From Olavius algarvensis associated proteobacterium Delta 3 (lineage in GTDB: Bacteria > Desulfobacterota > Desulfobacteria > Desulfobacterales > CAFBRK01): DNA of 64,000 nt. The notes below the pieces were generated by a model. The model saw only the letters and a program-made list of their open reading frames with translations, ran no database searches and was not told the origin of the DNA. The stretch spans positions 1 through 64,000 of the forward strand of contig CAFBRK010000083.1 of assembly GCA_903231505.1 (NCBI GenBank), in the 5' to 3' direction. The stretch's first letter is position 1, and the number at the start of each line of letters is the position of its first letter. The position numbers and the translations under genes are program-made. Positions 19,507-29,126 of this stretch are shown one piece after another.

Positions 19507-20466
19507 TTAAAAATCAACCGGATCCAATTCCTCCAACACCCCTGCGGCGATCATCGGCAGCAACAGTTCGTGGTGGCCCACCAGACTGAGTCCTTTACCG
19601 CCGTCGGCGGTCGGTCGGTGAACGACGTTGGTCATCGGTCGATAATGGCGGATAAAATCAAGATTCACCGCCGTAAAATGATGCACGGTGTGGCCCAGAT
19701 TTCGCACCAGGGAGAGGGCCTTTAAAAACACCTCCGGAAGAATCACCGCCGAGCCGATATTCAGATAGACCCCATTTTCCAGGGTAGACACCATCGAGGA
19801 AAATATCCGGAAATCCCGATGTGTCGCTCCGCCGGCGGCCTCGGCATCGAATTCCGGGTGCATGTGGATAATATCCGTTCCGATCGCCACATGGACCGTC
19901 ACCGGAATATTCAGCTGGACGCCTCTGGCCAGAATGCTTTTGTCTTTGAGGGGGAAGTTTTCGTCAATGATCGTTTTCCCAACCGCTTCTCCAAGCCCCA
20001 GATTTTTGTCACGGGCCGTTCGGATGGCGTCGTTGAGAACATTTCCGGTTTCCCTGGCCATGCCGAAAGAGCCGTTTCCCAAGGCAGCGGAGACATCCTC
20101 TGAGGTCTGTCCGGTCATCGCCACTTCCAGATCGTGAATGATGCCGGCACCGTTCATCGCGATCCCGGTAATAATCCGCCGTTGCATCAGGTCGATGACT
20201 ACCGGGTTCAAACCGACCTTGATGACGTGAGCGCCCATTCCCACGAGGGTCGTTTTGCGCTCTCTGCGGGCTTTTGCAATGGAGGATATCACTTCTTGGA
20301 TACCTTCACCGGCCAGGATGCGCGGGAGTCGCGCCAGAAATTCCCTGAAAGTGCCGCCCGCCTCCCACGGCGACGCAAAGTCCGAGGCGGACACTTTGCT
20401 TTTGCGATCCGACAGGGCGCAGGTCTTGAGGCCATCCAGAACTATGGGTTTGAAACCGTCCGTCAT
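19507..20466 (-). CDS. Conserved protein of unknown function in the gmhA operon
   Basis: A 319-residue soluble protein. The start ATG at 20466 overlaps the gmhA stop (ATGA); the longer frame upstream is the shadow of gmhA. Visible features are VGMGAHVIKVGLNPVV, a glycine-rich AMNGAGIIHDLE, GQTSEDVSAAL, and NIGSAVILPEVFLKAL near the C-terminus. No transmembrane segment or signal is seen. I recognise the sequence as the kind often found next to phosphoheptose isomerase in delta-proteobacteria-like genomes but cannot assign a reaction. Confidence 0.8.
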   Translation of the reverse strand: MTDGFKPIVLDGLKTCALSDRKSKVSASDFASPWEAGGTFREFLARLPRILAGEGIQEVISSIAKARRERKTTLVGMGAHVIKVGLNPVVIDLMQRRIITGIAMNGAGIIHDLEVAMTGQTSEDVSAALGNGSFGMARETGNVLNDAIRTARDKNLGLGEAVGKTIIDENFPLKDKSILARGVQLNIPVTVHVAIGTDIIHMHPEFDAEAAGGATHRDFRIFSSMVSTLENGVYLNIGSAVILPEVFLKALSLVRNLGHTVHHFTAVNLDFIRHYRPMTNVVHRPTADGGKGLSLVGHHELLLPMIAAGVLEELDPVDF

Positions 20467-21047
20467 GGCGCGTCGAACCTTTCCGGGAAAAGTATCCTGT
20501 CGACCAGGTCGCAAACAACATGGCCGAAAACGATGTGGGTCTCCTGAATGCGGGCGGTCACATCCGACGGCACGGACAATGTCACATCCGCCACGTCCTT
20601 TATCTGCCCGCCCCTTCCTGTCATCCCCAACGTGAACAAGCCGGCATCCCGGGCCGCTATCATTCCCAATACGACATTTTTCGAATGGCCACTGGTGCTG
20701 ATACCCCACGCCACGTCATGGGGCCGGCCGATAGCCGAGATCTGCTTTGAAAAGATTTCATCGAAGCTGTAATCGTTGCCGATACTGGTCAAAATCGACG
20801 TGTCGGTGGACAAGGCGACCGCCGCCAAAGGCGGCCGTTCAACCTGGAAACGATTCACAAATTCTGCCGCAATGTGCTGAGCATCCGCGGCACTGCCGCC
20901 ATTTCCGAAAATCAGTATTTTATGCCCCGACGTCAGGGCCCGTGCCAGACTATCCGCCGCATCCAAAAGCCGGTCCATGTTCTCGGGGATGCTCTTTCCC
21001 ATGACAGCGATGGTTTCGCTGAGCGTGTTCCGAACGACCTGTTTCAT
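20463..21047 (-). CDS. gmhA: Phosphoheptose isomerase (sedoheptulose-7-phosphate isomerase)
   Basis: A 194-residue SIS-domain enzyme with the GmhA hallmarks ILIFGNGGSAADAQHIAAEF, ALSTDTSILTSIGNDY and a late ETHIVFGHVVCDL. It makes D-glycero-D-manno-heptose 7-phosphate for the lipopolysaccharide core, supporting a Gram-negative host. It lies eight bases after the GGDEF/TPR gene and overlaps the next gene by four bases. Confidence 0.94.
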   Translation of the reverse strand: MKQVVRNTLSETIAVMGKSIPENMDRLLDAADSLARALTSGHKILIFGNGGSAADAQHIAAEFVNRFQVERPPLAAVALSTDTSILTSIGNDYSFDEIFSKQISAIGRPHDVAWGISTSGHSKNVVLGMIAARDAGLFTLGMTGRGGQIKDVADVTLSVPSDVTARIQETHIVFGHVVCDLVDRILFPERFDAP

Positions 21048-21054
21048 GCGGTGT

Positions 21055-22449
21055 CTATCCTCGCGCGTCTGAAGTACGCTTTTTGAATGCCTCTGCGGGA
21101 GACGGGGTTTTAATATCCCGTGTCAGCATTTCAATCTGTTGCCGGCAACTGCTGCCCAGGGCAGAGGCCTTGCGAAACTGGTCGAGAGCCTCCAGGGGAA
21201 GATTTTGGCGCAGGAGTACCTGTGCCAGACGGTGCCGATACATTCCGTTGTCCGGTTCGATCGCCACGCTTTGTCGACAAAATATTTCTGCGATTTCCGG
21301 GTTTTCGCCCATTTCGTGAAACAAATACCCGATACCCGAAAGGGAGGCCGCATCATTTGGGTTCTTTTTGATCCCTTTTTTATAGGCGTCGATGGCCGCC
21401 GGGCGTTCTTCCAGGGCGCTCAGGCAATCGCCCAGGTAGCGATACGCCGTGGCAGCATCCGGATTTAACCGGGTCGCCCTTTCGAAATAGGGTTTGGCTT
21501 CCTCGGGCTCGTTTCGCTCCAAGTGGACGCGACCGGTCTGAAACGCCGTTTCGAAAAGCTCCTCTCTTTCATTCGCTTTCTGAAAATATTCGAGGGCCTT
21601 CTCCTTCTCCCCTTTTAGCATATGCACCAGGCCGGTGTTATACGTGGCCATTACTTCGGCGGGTTCAAGACCCAGCACCGTTTCAAACTCTTCGAGGGCT
21701 CTGTCCAGGTCACCCAAAATACCGTAGCAGACGCCCAGACTGTTGTGTACGTTCACGTTGTTCGGGTCGAGCGCGAGGGCGTGCTCGAATTCGCCCACAG
21801 CACCGTTAAGATCACCGTGTTGGTAAAGCTGGTCGGCACTGATATTGAGACTGACCGAATCAAACCCGACCACGCTGCCGGGACCGAAAAACGCGGCATG
21901 GTCCAGGGCTTTGAGAGCATTTTCAAGTATCTGTGACCGGTCGTAGTCCAGGCTGGGGTAGGTGGCGTACCCGATGGAGACCGTGCCCTGGGTCGTGGCT
22001 TTCAGGATGTCCCGAAGTTTTTCTGATTTTTTCAGGATGGGCGTGTTCCCTTCGACCTTGAAAAAACAGCCGAAAATATCGGCATCGAGAATTCCCCAGA
22101 CACCCTCATTTTCACGGCATGTCGCATCGACGACATCTGCCACGGCTTTTTGCAGACGGACGTTCGGATCCTGGCCCTGCCGAGCCTCGTCCAGTTTGAA
22201 GTTGTCGATGCGAATAGTGACCACTTCAAAGCTGGGGCTCGCAGTAAAGCGATCGAGAGCGGTATGTAAAAACGTCGCGCCGGCGGGAACATCCGGAAAA
22301 TGCTCCACCAGCCGTTTCGAACCGGCCGGATACCTTTGCTCGGAAATATCTCGATGGACGGTGGCCTCTGTTTGGGAAAGCAAAAAATGCTGCGTCGAGC
22401 AGCGGCTTCTAACAAGCTCCTGACGGGGTTCAGCTTCAGTCTGATTCAT
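21055..22449 (-). CDS. Degenerate GGDEF-like domain plus TPR repeats
   Basis: A 464-residue protein. Residues about 60-190 have a nucleotide-cyclase-like shape (GILDADIFGCFFK, VSIGYATYP) but no GGDEF signature, so no cyclase activity is expected. From about 205 on, several TPR units follow (for example NVHNSLGVCYGILGDLDRAL and NTGLVHMLKGEKEKALEYF). The ATG overlaps the selA stop (ATGA). It probably acts as a scaffold or sensor; the partner is not evident. Confidence 0.8.
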   Translation of the reverse strand: MNQTEAEPRQELVRSRCSTQHFLLSQTEATVHRDISEQRYPAGSKRLVEHFPDVPAGATFLHTALDRFTASPSFEVVTIRIDNFKLDEARQGQDPNVRLQKAVADVVDATCRENEGVWGILDADIFGCFFKVEGNTPILKKSEKLRDILKATTQGTVSIGYATYPSLDYDRSQILENALKALDHAAFFGPGSVVGFDSVSLNISADQLYQHGDLNGAVGEFEHALALDPNNVNVHNSLGVCYGILGDLDRALEEFETVLGLEPAEVMATYNTGLVHMLKGEKEKALEYFQKANEREELFETAFQTGRVHLERNEPEEAKPYFERATRLNPDAATAYRYLGDCLSALEERPAAIDAYKKGIKKNPNDAASLSGIGYLFHEMGENPEIAEIFCRQSVAIEPDNGMYRHRLAQVLLRQNLPLEALDQFRKASALGSSCRQQIEMLTRDIKTPSPAEAFKKRTSDARG

Positions 22450-23873
22450 GATCCATTCTTCTGCAGCAGTTTTGACAATGCGTCGGCAATAATCTGAGGA
22501 TCGTCTTCTTGCAACGTCCTTGGGTCTAACATAAACCGGTCTTCCTCGATGCGTCCAATGATCGGCGGGCAGTATGAGCGCATGGCCCGTTCGATGGAGT
22601 TGACGGAAACACCCCGAATATGGAGGCTTACACAGCGAGTCGGCAGTTCCAGCAACGGGAGCGAACCGCCACCGGCTTTGGACGACCGCTGGATAATCTC
22701 CAGGTGAAGGTGTGTGGATCCGATATCGTCCAATACCGTCATGAGATGCGCGGCCTTTGCTTCAATGACACTCATCGGCATGGTCAGCATTTGCAGCGTC
22801 GGAATGGCCGATATGGCTTTTTCTTCTTCCCGGTACAGCCGGAATGTGGTTTCCAGGGCGGCAAGGGTCATCTTGTCGATGCGAAGGGTGCGAGTGATGG
22901 GATTCGTTTTTATTTTGTCAAGGATGCGCTGTTTCCCCACGATAATACCGGCCTGTGGACCGCCGAGCAGTTTATCGCCACTGAAGGTCACGACATCGGC
23001 GCCACTGGCCACGGTATCCTGTACGGTCGGCTCACGGATAAGCCCGTATTTTGAAAGGTCGATGAACATACCGCTGCCCAGGTCTTCCATCACCGGGATA
23101 TTGTTCGATTGCCCAAGTTTCGCCAACTCCTGTATCGGCACTTCGGCAGTGAATCCCACGACGCTGTAATTGCTTCTGTGCACTTTCATCAGAAGCCCGG
23201 TATCCGCGTCGATGGCATTTTCATAATCCTTCAAATGGGTCCGGTTGGTCGTGCCCACCTCGGTCAGGATCGCACCGCTCTTTACCATGACATCGGGTAT
23301 ACGGAAGGATCCGCCAATCTCTACAAGCTCCCCCCGGGATACCACGGCTTTTTTGCCCCGTGCCAGGGTGTCCAACGTCAACAGCACCGCGCCGGCATTG
23401 TTGTTGACGACCATTCCGGCCTCAGCCCCGGTGATCTCACAGAGAAGGTCTTCGATGACGCTGTAGCGGGATCCCCGTTTGCCGGCTTCCAGATCGTACT
23501 CCAGGTTTGAATACCGGCCGGAAATCAAGGCGACATTCTCAATCGCCTCCTGAGCAAGCAGGGAACGCCCCAGGTTGGTATGAATCACCACACCGGTGGC
23601 GTTGACGACGCGCTGAAGATTCGGCGAGATGGCCTGTATGACCCTCTTTTTGACGGACCTGGCTAACGCCTCGGAGGTGAGTTGTTCCGATGTGATGCGG
23701 CCCCCGTCTTCAAGAATGGCGTGACGGTGGTGTTCGATAACGGACCGGACCGAGCTGACCATCACCGAGGGGGGAACCGCTGCGAATACCTCATCATCTT
23801 TTACCGTTTCCATGAGGCGGTCGACGCCGGGCAACATCCGTAACAGTTTTTGTTGCGCTTCGTTCAGGTTCAT
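22446..23873 (-). CDS. selA: L-seryl-tRNA(Sec) selenium transferase
   Basis: A 475-residue PLP enzyme that converts Ser-tRNA(Sec) to Sec-tRNA(Sec). The family motifs RVVNATGVVIHTNLGRS (residues 88-104) and TFSGDKLLGGPQAG, with PLP lysine K301, are intact. The ATG at 23873 follows AGGAAGG; the longer frame begins at a TTG without support. SelB and tRNA(Sec) are not in the window. Its presence means the organism uses selenocysteine, as in formate dehydrogenases of anaerobes. Confidence 0.95.
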   Translation of the reverse strand: MNLNEAQQKLLRMLPGVDRLMETVKDDEVFAAVPPSVMVSSVRSVIEHHRHAILEDGGRITSEQLTSEALARSVKKRVIQAISPNLQRVVNATGVVIHTNLGRSLLAQEAIENVALISGRYSNLEYDLEAGKRGSRYSVIEDLLCEITGAEAGMVVNNNAGAVLLTLDTLARGKKAVVSRGELVEIGGSFRIPDVMVKSGAILTEVGTTNRTHLKDYENAIDADTGLLMKVHRSNYSVVGFTAEVPIQELAKLGQSNNIPVMEDLGSGMFIDLSKYGLIREPTVQDTVASGADVVTFSGDKLLGGPQAGIIVGKQRILDKIKTNPITRTLRIDKMTLAALETTFRLYREEEKAISAIPTLQMLTMPMSVIEAKAAHLMTVLDDIGSTHLHLEIIQRSSKAGGGSLPLLELPTRCVSLHIRGVSVNSIERAMRSYCPPIIGRIEEDRFMLDPRTLQEDDPQIIADALSKLLQKNGS

Positions 23874-24164
23874 CCCTGCCTTCCTATCGGCAAACGCGCT
23901 TCCATTGGGTCCGGGCGGCAGATCTTGTTGCTTCAATGAAAACGTCGACCCATATCCCGGATTACCCGCAAAATATACACATTTATCATTGCAGAGGAAG
24001 ATTATTCAATAAATTTCCTTGAAAAATGTGAACCTGGACCTCCCGGGGCAGGGGTCCCCAACTTATAACCGCCTTCTTTGGCGGCCATATGGAGGTCAGG
24101 TCTTGCGGCACTTCAGAATTTTCAATACTATCGTGAAACGTCGCGTTCAGGTGGAAAGGCAATT

Positions 24165-25112
24165 ATGGCAAAGGCTTCGGAAACCATTTTCATTGTCAAT
24201 CCTCAAGCCGGAAACGGTTCCACCGGCAAGACATGGCCCCATCTGAATACCCATGCGCGCGCACGATTGGGGCGTTTCGAGACAGTTTTTACCCGGTGGC
24301 CTGGAGACGCGGTTCGGGCCACACGACGGGCCTTGGAGGAAGGTTGCCGGCGGATCGTTTGCGTGGGGGGTGACGGGACCCTCAGTGAGGTGGTCAACGG
24401 GTTTATGGCTGTGGCACCGACGACCCGTGGACAACGTGAGCTGGGTTTTATTCCGAACGGGACCGGGTGTGATTTCGTTCGCACGGTGGCCATCCCGAGG
24501 AATCTGAAACAGGCGGTCGGCACCATCGCCGCGGGCCGAAGCCGGCCCATCGATATCGGCAGGCTGTGGCTTCGGCGTCACGGGGCCCGGCCGGTGTGTC
24601 GGCACTTTCACAACATTGCCAGTTTCGGGCTGGGTGGTGAAGTCAGTGCACGGGTGAACCGTGGCTCCAAGGCCTTTGGACCCTTTCTATCGTTTCTATG
24701 GGCAACTGTCGTGGCGCTTCTCCGGTACGGAAAAAAGCGCGTGACGTTCCGGGTGGATGACGGCCTCCTGCAGACGGCGATCGTATGGAACGTTGTGATT
24801 GCCAATGGGCGGTTTCATGGAGGGGGAATGCAGGTCGCGCCGGAAGCGCGCGTCGATGACGGACTGTTTCATGTGGTGGTTATCGGAGATTTGAGTTTTT
24901 CAGAAGTCTGCCGTCACCTTCCCAAGCTTTACATCGGCCGCATCAGCGAGATTGAAAAGGTGTGCACCTGGACCGGACACCGCCTGGAGGCGGCGTCGCC
25001 CGAGAGGGTACTTCTCGAGGTAGACGGTGAACAGCCGGGCACACTGCCGGTCATCGTCGAAATCGTTCCCGGAGCCATCAATTTGATCATGAAACCAGAA
25101 AACCGGAGCTGA
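24165..25112 (+). CDS. Diacylglycerol/lipid kinase family protein
   Basis: A 315-residue lipid kinase of the DagK/YegS family: phosphate-binding NPQAGNG near the start, catalytic GGDGTLSEVVNGF, and GTGCDFVRT (the usual GTGNDFAR motif with Cys for Asn). The ATG at 24165 with GGAAAGG upstream is preferred to the longer frame from 24078. It would phosphorylate diacylglycerol or a related lipid at the membrane face. It is divergent from selA. Confidence 0.88.
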   Translation: MAKASETIFIVNPQAGNGSTGKTWPHLNTHARARLGRFETVFTRWPGDAVRATRRALEEGCRRIVCVGGDGTLSEVVNGFMAVAPTTRGQRELGFIPNGTGCDFVRTVAIPRNLKQAVGTIAAGRSRPIDIGRLWLRRHGARPVCRHFHNIASFGLGGEVSARVNRGSKAFGPFLSFLWATVVALLRYGKKRVTFRVDDGLLQTAIVWNVVIANGRFHGGGMQVAPEARVDDGLFHVVVIGDLSFSEVCRHLPKLYIGRISEIEKVCTWTGHRLEAASPERVLLEVDGEQPGTLPVIVEIVPGAINLIMKPENRS

Positions 25113-25200
25113 AGGCTCTAAGCTGAAAGCTCGAAGCAATCACACCTTTTTTTTGCTTTCAGCTTTTAACTTTCAACTTTCGGCTGTGAGACACCAAACA
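25113..25200. repeat. Short AGCTTTCAACTTTCAGC-type tandem-like repeats
   Basis: The gap after the lipid kinase gene carries variants of GCTTTCAGCTTTTAACTTTCAAC in both orientations around a T8 run, which could form a hairpin followed by T residues and serve as a terminator. A longer tract of the same kind lies at 62010-62125, so it is a dispersed low-complexity repeat of this genome. Confidence 0.5.
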
Positions 25201-25260
25201 CAGAATCACCAATAGATAGAGGCGGTTGCGTTAAAAAACCCATGAAGTGAAAGAACTGTT

Positions 25261-26313
25261 ATGAAAAACCTACTTGTCACCGGCGGGTGCGGATTTATCG
25301 GGGCCAATTTTATACGATATATGCTTTCGATGCCCGAGTTCCATGGGCGTATCATCAATGTCGACAAGCTGACCTATGCCGGCAATCCGGAGAGCCTGGA
25401 GGGGGTCGAGGCCGTCCATGGCGATCGATATCAATTCATCCGGGCCGACGTTTGTGATCAGGATGCCATGGCGGAGGTGTTTCACCGATACGAGGTTGAC
25501 GGTATCTGTCATTTTGCCGCCGAATCCCATGTCGACCGATCCATCGTCGGGCCCGAAGACTTCGTAGAAACCAATGTTATTGGTACCTTCCGTCTTCTCG
25601 AACTGGCCCGGGAGTGGAAGGACCGGATCGTCCGGTTTCATCACATCAGCACGGATGAAGTGTATGGTTCCCTGGACGAAACCGGTGTTTTTCGGGAAGA
25701 TACGCCTTATGATCCCAGCAGTCCCTATTCAGCCTCGAAGGCCGGCTCTGACCATCTGGTCCGGGCTTACGGGCGGACCTACGGGCTTCCCGTCACGATT
25801 TCGAACTGCTCCAATAACTATGGCCCTTTCCAGTTTCCCGAGAAACTCATTCCGCTGATGATTCTCAATGCATTCAATGGCGACCCCCTGCCGGTATACG
25901 GCGACGGCCGCAATGTCAGGGACTGGCTCTATGTTGAAGACCACTGCCGGGCCATCTGGATCATCATGACCCGCGGGCGCCCAGGGGAGACCTACAATGT
26001 GGGCGGTCATGGGGAAATGAGAAACATGGATGTCGTTCACGCCATCTGTGACCTGGTCGATGAGTTAGTCCCCAAACCCGGCGGACAAACATGCCGGGAG
26101 CTGATCACATTCGTCGCGGATCGTCCCGGTCATGATTACCGTTATGCCATCGACTCCGGTAAAATCCGAAGAGAACTTGGTTGGACCCCTTCGGAATCAT
26201 TCGACTCCGGGCTCCGGAAGACCATTGAATGGTACCGGGATAATACAGATTGGATTCGACGGGTCCAGTCCGGAGAATACCGCGAGTGGATCAAGAGCCA
26301 TTACCGGTTGTAA
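25261..26313 (+). CDS. rfbB: dTDP-glucose 4,6-dehydratase
   Basis: A 350-residue extended short-chain dehydrogenase/reductase. NAD-binding [11 protein letters not shown] (residues 7-17), the active-site TDEVYG (131-136), and Y156/K160 in SPYSASK match RfbB. It converts dTDP-glucose to dTDP-4-keto-6-deoxyglucose for deoxysugar/O-antigen synthesis. The other rhamnose genes are not adjacent. It stands alone in the rightward series between a lipid kinase and pyrF. Confidence 0.95.
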   Translation: MKNLLVTGGCGFIGANFIRYMLSMPEFHGRIINVDKLTYAGNPESLEGVEAVHGDRYQFIRADVCDQDAMAEVFHRYEVDGICHFAAESHVDRSIVGPEDFVETNVIGTFRLLELAREWKDRIVRFHHISTDEVYGSLDETGVFREDTPYDPSSPYSASKAGSDHLVRAYGRTYGLPVTISNCSNNYGPFQFPEKLIPLMILNAFNGDPLPVYGDGRNVRDWLYVEDHCRAIWIIMTRGRPGETYNVGGHGEMRNMDVVHAICDLVDELVPKPGGQTCRELITFVADRPGHDYRYAIDSGKIRRELGWTPSESFDSGLRKTIEWYRDNTDWIRRVQSGEYREWIKSHYRL

Positions 26314-26486
26314 TCGATGGAAATACCACCGGAGAGACCCACCGCACGCAGAGCGTTTATTAAGGTTCTTCTCCAAATCAATTGGAGAAGAGGGGCCAAT
26401 GATTCACGTGTTTAATTCCTGCTATCTGTTAATCAGCGGCATCGCCGCGTTTCATAAAACCGCATCGCGGTGTTATAGGGGTCGAA

Positions 26487-27212
26487 ATGAAATCAGCCAA
26501 GGATTACATTGCATTTCCTCTGGATGTACCCGACATGTCAACTGCCCGGGAACTGATAGAACAGCTGTCCGGAGTCGTCGGTATGTTCAAGGTCGGTTTG
26601 GAGCTGTTTATCGAGGCAGGCCCGGAGATCGTTCGCTACATCCAGAGTACCGGAGGCACCCCCATTTTTCTGGATCTGAAACTGCACGATATTCCGGCGA
26701 CGGTGGGACGGGCGGTCACGCGAATCGGCGACATGGGTGTGTCCTTCGCCACCGTCCACTGCGGTGAATCGGAGGAAATGCTGGCCGTCGCGGTTCAAGC
26801 AGCCGATGGGCGGGTCGGTATTCTCGGAGTAACCGTGTTGACCAGCATCGGGCCAGAGCACATCCGGCAATCCGGGTTTGAGGAAACGTATTCCGAAGAT
26901 CCCGGGAAACTGGTGCTCAAGCGGGCAGCCATGGCAAAAAGCGCCGGGTGTGCCGGGGTGATCTGTTCGCCGCTGGAGGCCCGGATAGTCAAGGAACAGC
27001 TTGGATCGGATTTTCTGGCCGTTACCCCGGGAATCCGCCCCGGCCGGGGGGCGGTCGCCTCGGACGACCAGCGGCGGGCGGCAACCCCGGCCTCGGCAAT
27101 TCGCGCCGGTGCGGATATCCTGGTCATCGGCAGGCCCATTCGGGATGCGGGTGTTCCGCGAGACGCCGCCATCAGAATCGCTGAGGAAATCGAAGGTGCC
27201 CTTCAGGGATAG
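26487..27212 (+). CDS. pyrF: Orotidine 5'-phosphate decarboxylase
   Basis: A 241-residue enzyme with the catalytic FLDLKLHDIPATV motif (D63, K65, D68), a phosphate-binding VTPGIRP and a C-terminal GADILVIGRPI. It performs the last step of UMP synthesis. It lies 174 bases after rfbB, in a gap with only a small GCATCGCGGTG-type palindrome, and so may have its own promoter. Confidence 0.95.
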   Translation: MKSAKDYIAFPLDVPDMSTARELIEQLSGVVGMFKVGLELFIEAGPEIVRYIQSTGGTPIFLDLKLHDIPATVGRAVTRIGDMGVSFATVHCGESEEMLAVAVQAADGRVGILGVTVLTSIGPEHIRQSGFEETYSEDPGKLVLKRAAMAKSAGCAGVICSPLEARIVKEQLGSDFLAVTPGIRPGRGAVASDDQRRAATPASAIRAGADILVIGRPIRDAGVPRDAAIRIAEEIEGALQG

Positions 27213-27514
27213 ATTGCCCAGATAACGGAATCCTTGAATTACACTGCCACCAGAGCCACGCTTTACATATTATATTCTCAAACCTGATGATTCCCCTTTT
27301 CATGCAGCGCGTGACAAGATCAGATTGGATTAAAATCCGTAGTTATTTCGAGTTTCGATATTCGAATTTCGTATTTAACTGCCCATTAGCCTGCACTACG
27401 ATTAGGAAAATCTGAGACGGAGCCATCTGTCCACTGGGGCATAAGCTGCATGGGGTAGACATTCATCGGGAGGGTCCTATTGTATCTGGAACATCACGGA
27501 GAAAGGAGCACACC
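27213..27514. other. Gene-free stretch between pyrF and the thioredoxin reductase fusion
   Basis: I see no gene here. The part before 27515 should hold the promoter of the reductase gene; a GAGAAAGGAG sequence precedes its ATG. No hairpin-plus-T-run terminator was recognised for pyrF. Confidence 0.4.
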
Positions 27515-28756
27515 ATGACCACACCCGACATTACCGTATATGGAGCGCATTGGTGCCCGGACTGCCGGCGAAGCAAACAGTTTCTTGGGGAGCACCAGAT
27601 CCCCTACAATTGGATCGATATCGAGCAGGATGCCGCTGCCGAAGAGTTTGTCATCGAAACAAACCAGGGAAAGCGGATCATTCCGACCATCACCTTCCCG
27701 GATGGCACCTTTCTGACCGAACCGAGCAATTCCGAACTGGCTCAAAAACTGGGCCTTAAGACCGAGGCCGAACGCAAGCACTACGACCTGATCGTTCTGG
27801 GCGGCGGACCCGCCGGTCTGACAGCCGCCCTTTATACCGCCCGAGAGGCCATCGATACCCTTGTCATCGAGCGGGCCGCGTTCGGTGGACAGGCCGCCGG
27901 AACGGAGAAACTGGACAACATGCCCGGGTTTCACGACGGGGTTTCCGGAGCAGACTTTTCCAAACGGCTGCGCAAGCAGGCCGAGAGGTTCGGGGTCGAA
28001 CTGCTTCAGGCCCAGGATGTCACGGGGATCCACAGCCATGACAACTACCACTGCGCAACAACGGCAGACGGGAGCCAATATAGTGCCCAGGCTATGCTCA
28101 TCGCCACCGGCAGCCGGTACAAACGGCTGAACGTACCGGGTGAAGCCAACTATTCCGGTGCAGGGGTGCACTTTTGTGCGACATGTGACGGACCCTTCTA
28201 CAAAGGCAAGCGGGTGGCCGTCGTGGGCGGCGGCAACAGCGCGGCCGAAGAGTCTCTGCTGCTGACCAAGTTTGCGGATCATGTAACGATATTGGTGCGG
28301 GGCAGCGAGTTCAAAGCTTCACAAATTATCCAGGACAGCGTCCTGAGCCACCCGAAGATCACCGTCCACTGGAACACGGAGGTCAGAGAATTTCTGGGCG
28401 AGCAGTCAAAGCTCAATCGGATTAAAGTTGTCAACAACCAGAGCGGGAAAGAAGAAGAGATGGCCATCGATGGCGCGTTTATCTTCATCGGTCTGGTGCC
28501 CAACACAGGATTTCTGAAAGATAGTCCGGTGTTGCTCGATAAGTGGGGTTTCGTGATTACCGGGCACAGCCTGATCCATCGCAGGGAGCGGCCGGACGGA
28601 TTCCAGGACCGCGAACCGCTTCTGTTGGAAACCAGCGTTCCCGGCATATTCGCTGCCGGTGATGTCCGGGATGACAGCACCAAACAGGTGGTCAGCGCAG
28701 CCGGGGAGGGGAGTACGGCGGCCTTGGAGATACGGGAATACCTGAAGATGGTATAA
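27515..28756 (+). CDS. Glutaredoxin-like domain fused to thioredoxin reductase
   Basis: A 413-residue flavoprotein. Residues 1-80 form a glutaredoxin/NrdH-like domain with C14-P-D-C17 and RIIPTITFPDG; residues about 88-413 form an NADPH-dependent thioredoxin reductase with FAD motif GGGPAGLTAA, redox CATC (C221, C224), NADPH motif GGGNSAAEE (238-246) and late FAAGDVRD. The fusion suggests electrons pass from the reductase to the N-terminal domain in cis. AAAGGAG precedes the ATG. The insertion near 340-370 (HSLIHRRERPDG) is unusual in length. Confidence 0.92.
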   Translation: MTTPDITVYGAHWCPDCRRSKQFLGEHQIPYNWIDIEQDAAAEEFVIETNQGKRIIPTITFPDGTFLTEPSNSELAQKLGLKTEAERKHYDLIVLGGGPAGLTAALYTAREAIDTLVIERAAFGGQAAGTEKLDNMPGFHDGVSGADFSKRLRKQAERFGVELLQAQDVTGIHSHDNYHCATTADGSQYSAQAMLIATGSRYKRLNVPGEANYSGAGVHFCATCDGPFYKGKRVAVVGGGNSAAEESLLLTKFADHVTILVRGSEFKASQIIQDSVLSHPKITVHWNTEVREFLGEQSKLNRIKVVNNQSGKEEEMAIDGAFIFIGLVPNTGFLKDSPVLLDKWGFVITGHSLIHRRERPDGFQDREPLLLETSVPGIFAAGDVRDDSTKQVVSAAGEGSTAALEIREYLKMV

Positions 28757-28873
28757 ATTCGGTTTGCCGGTTTGCCCGTTCGCCTGTTTGCCGGTTGAGC
28801 GGTTCTCGTCTCTTCGGCATTCGCCGAGTTCCGGTTTCCCTGTTTAACGAATTTCTTCCTCTTAAAGGTGATT

Positions 28874-28999
28874 ATTCCCTGTAGCTCGCTACGGGGACCC
28901 AATTAATTCCTCTCCCCTGGTGGGAGAGGTAAGGAGAGGGGGTAAGATAGACATTATTCCGATTTGATACCCCGTAGCTTGCTGCGGGGAGCTTCATTA
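28874..28999. repeat. Three-hairpin dispersed repeat, copy A
   Basis: In the 370-base gene-free gap 28757-29126 lies an element with ATTCCCTGTAGC at one end, a CCTCTCCCC/GGGAGAGG palindrome in the middle and CCCCGTAGCTTGCTGCGGGG near the other end, closing with GCTTCATTA. A diverged copy with the same order lies at 34812-34942. It has no coding capacity and resembles a REP or MITE-like element. Just before it, GGTTTGCCNGTTCGCC units form a short tandem tract (about 28760-28800). Confidence 0.7.
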
Positions 29000-29126
29000 A
29001 TGTGATTTTAACCGGCTGACCCTTCGACTCGCTTCACTCGCTCAGGACGAGCAGGCGAACCGGCGAATTGGCAAGCCAGCCCTTAAGATAGGCCTGAAAC
29101 AGACTTGCTTAAAGAATATAATTAAC

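Noticed and set aside
24019-24246. Overlapping frame upstream of the lipid kinase gene
   Set aside because: The ATG at 24165 has a ribosome-binding site and starts the conserved domain; the upstream part lacks both.
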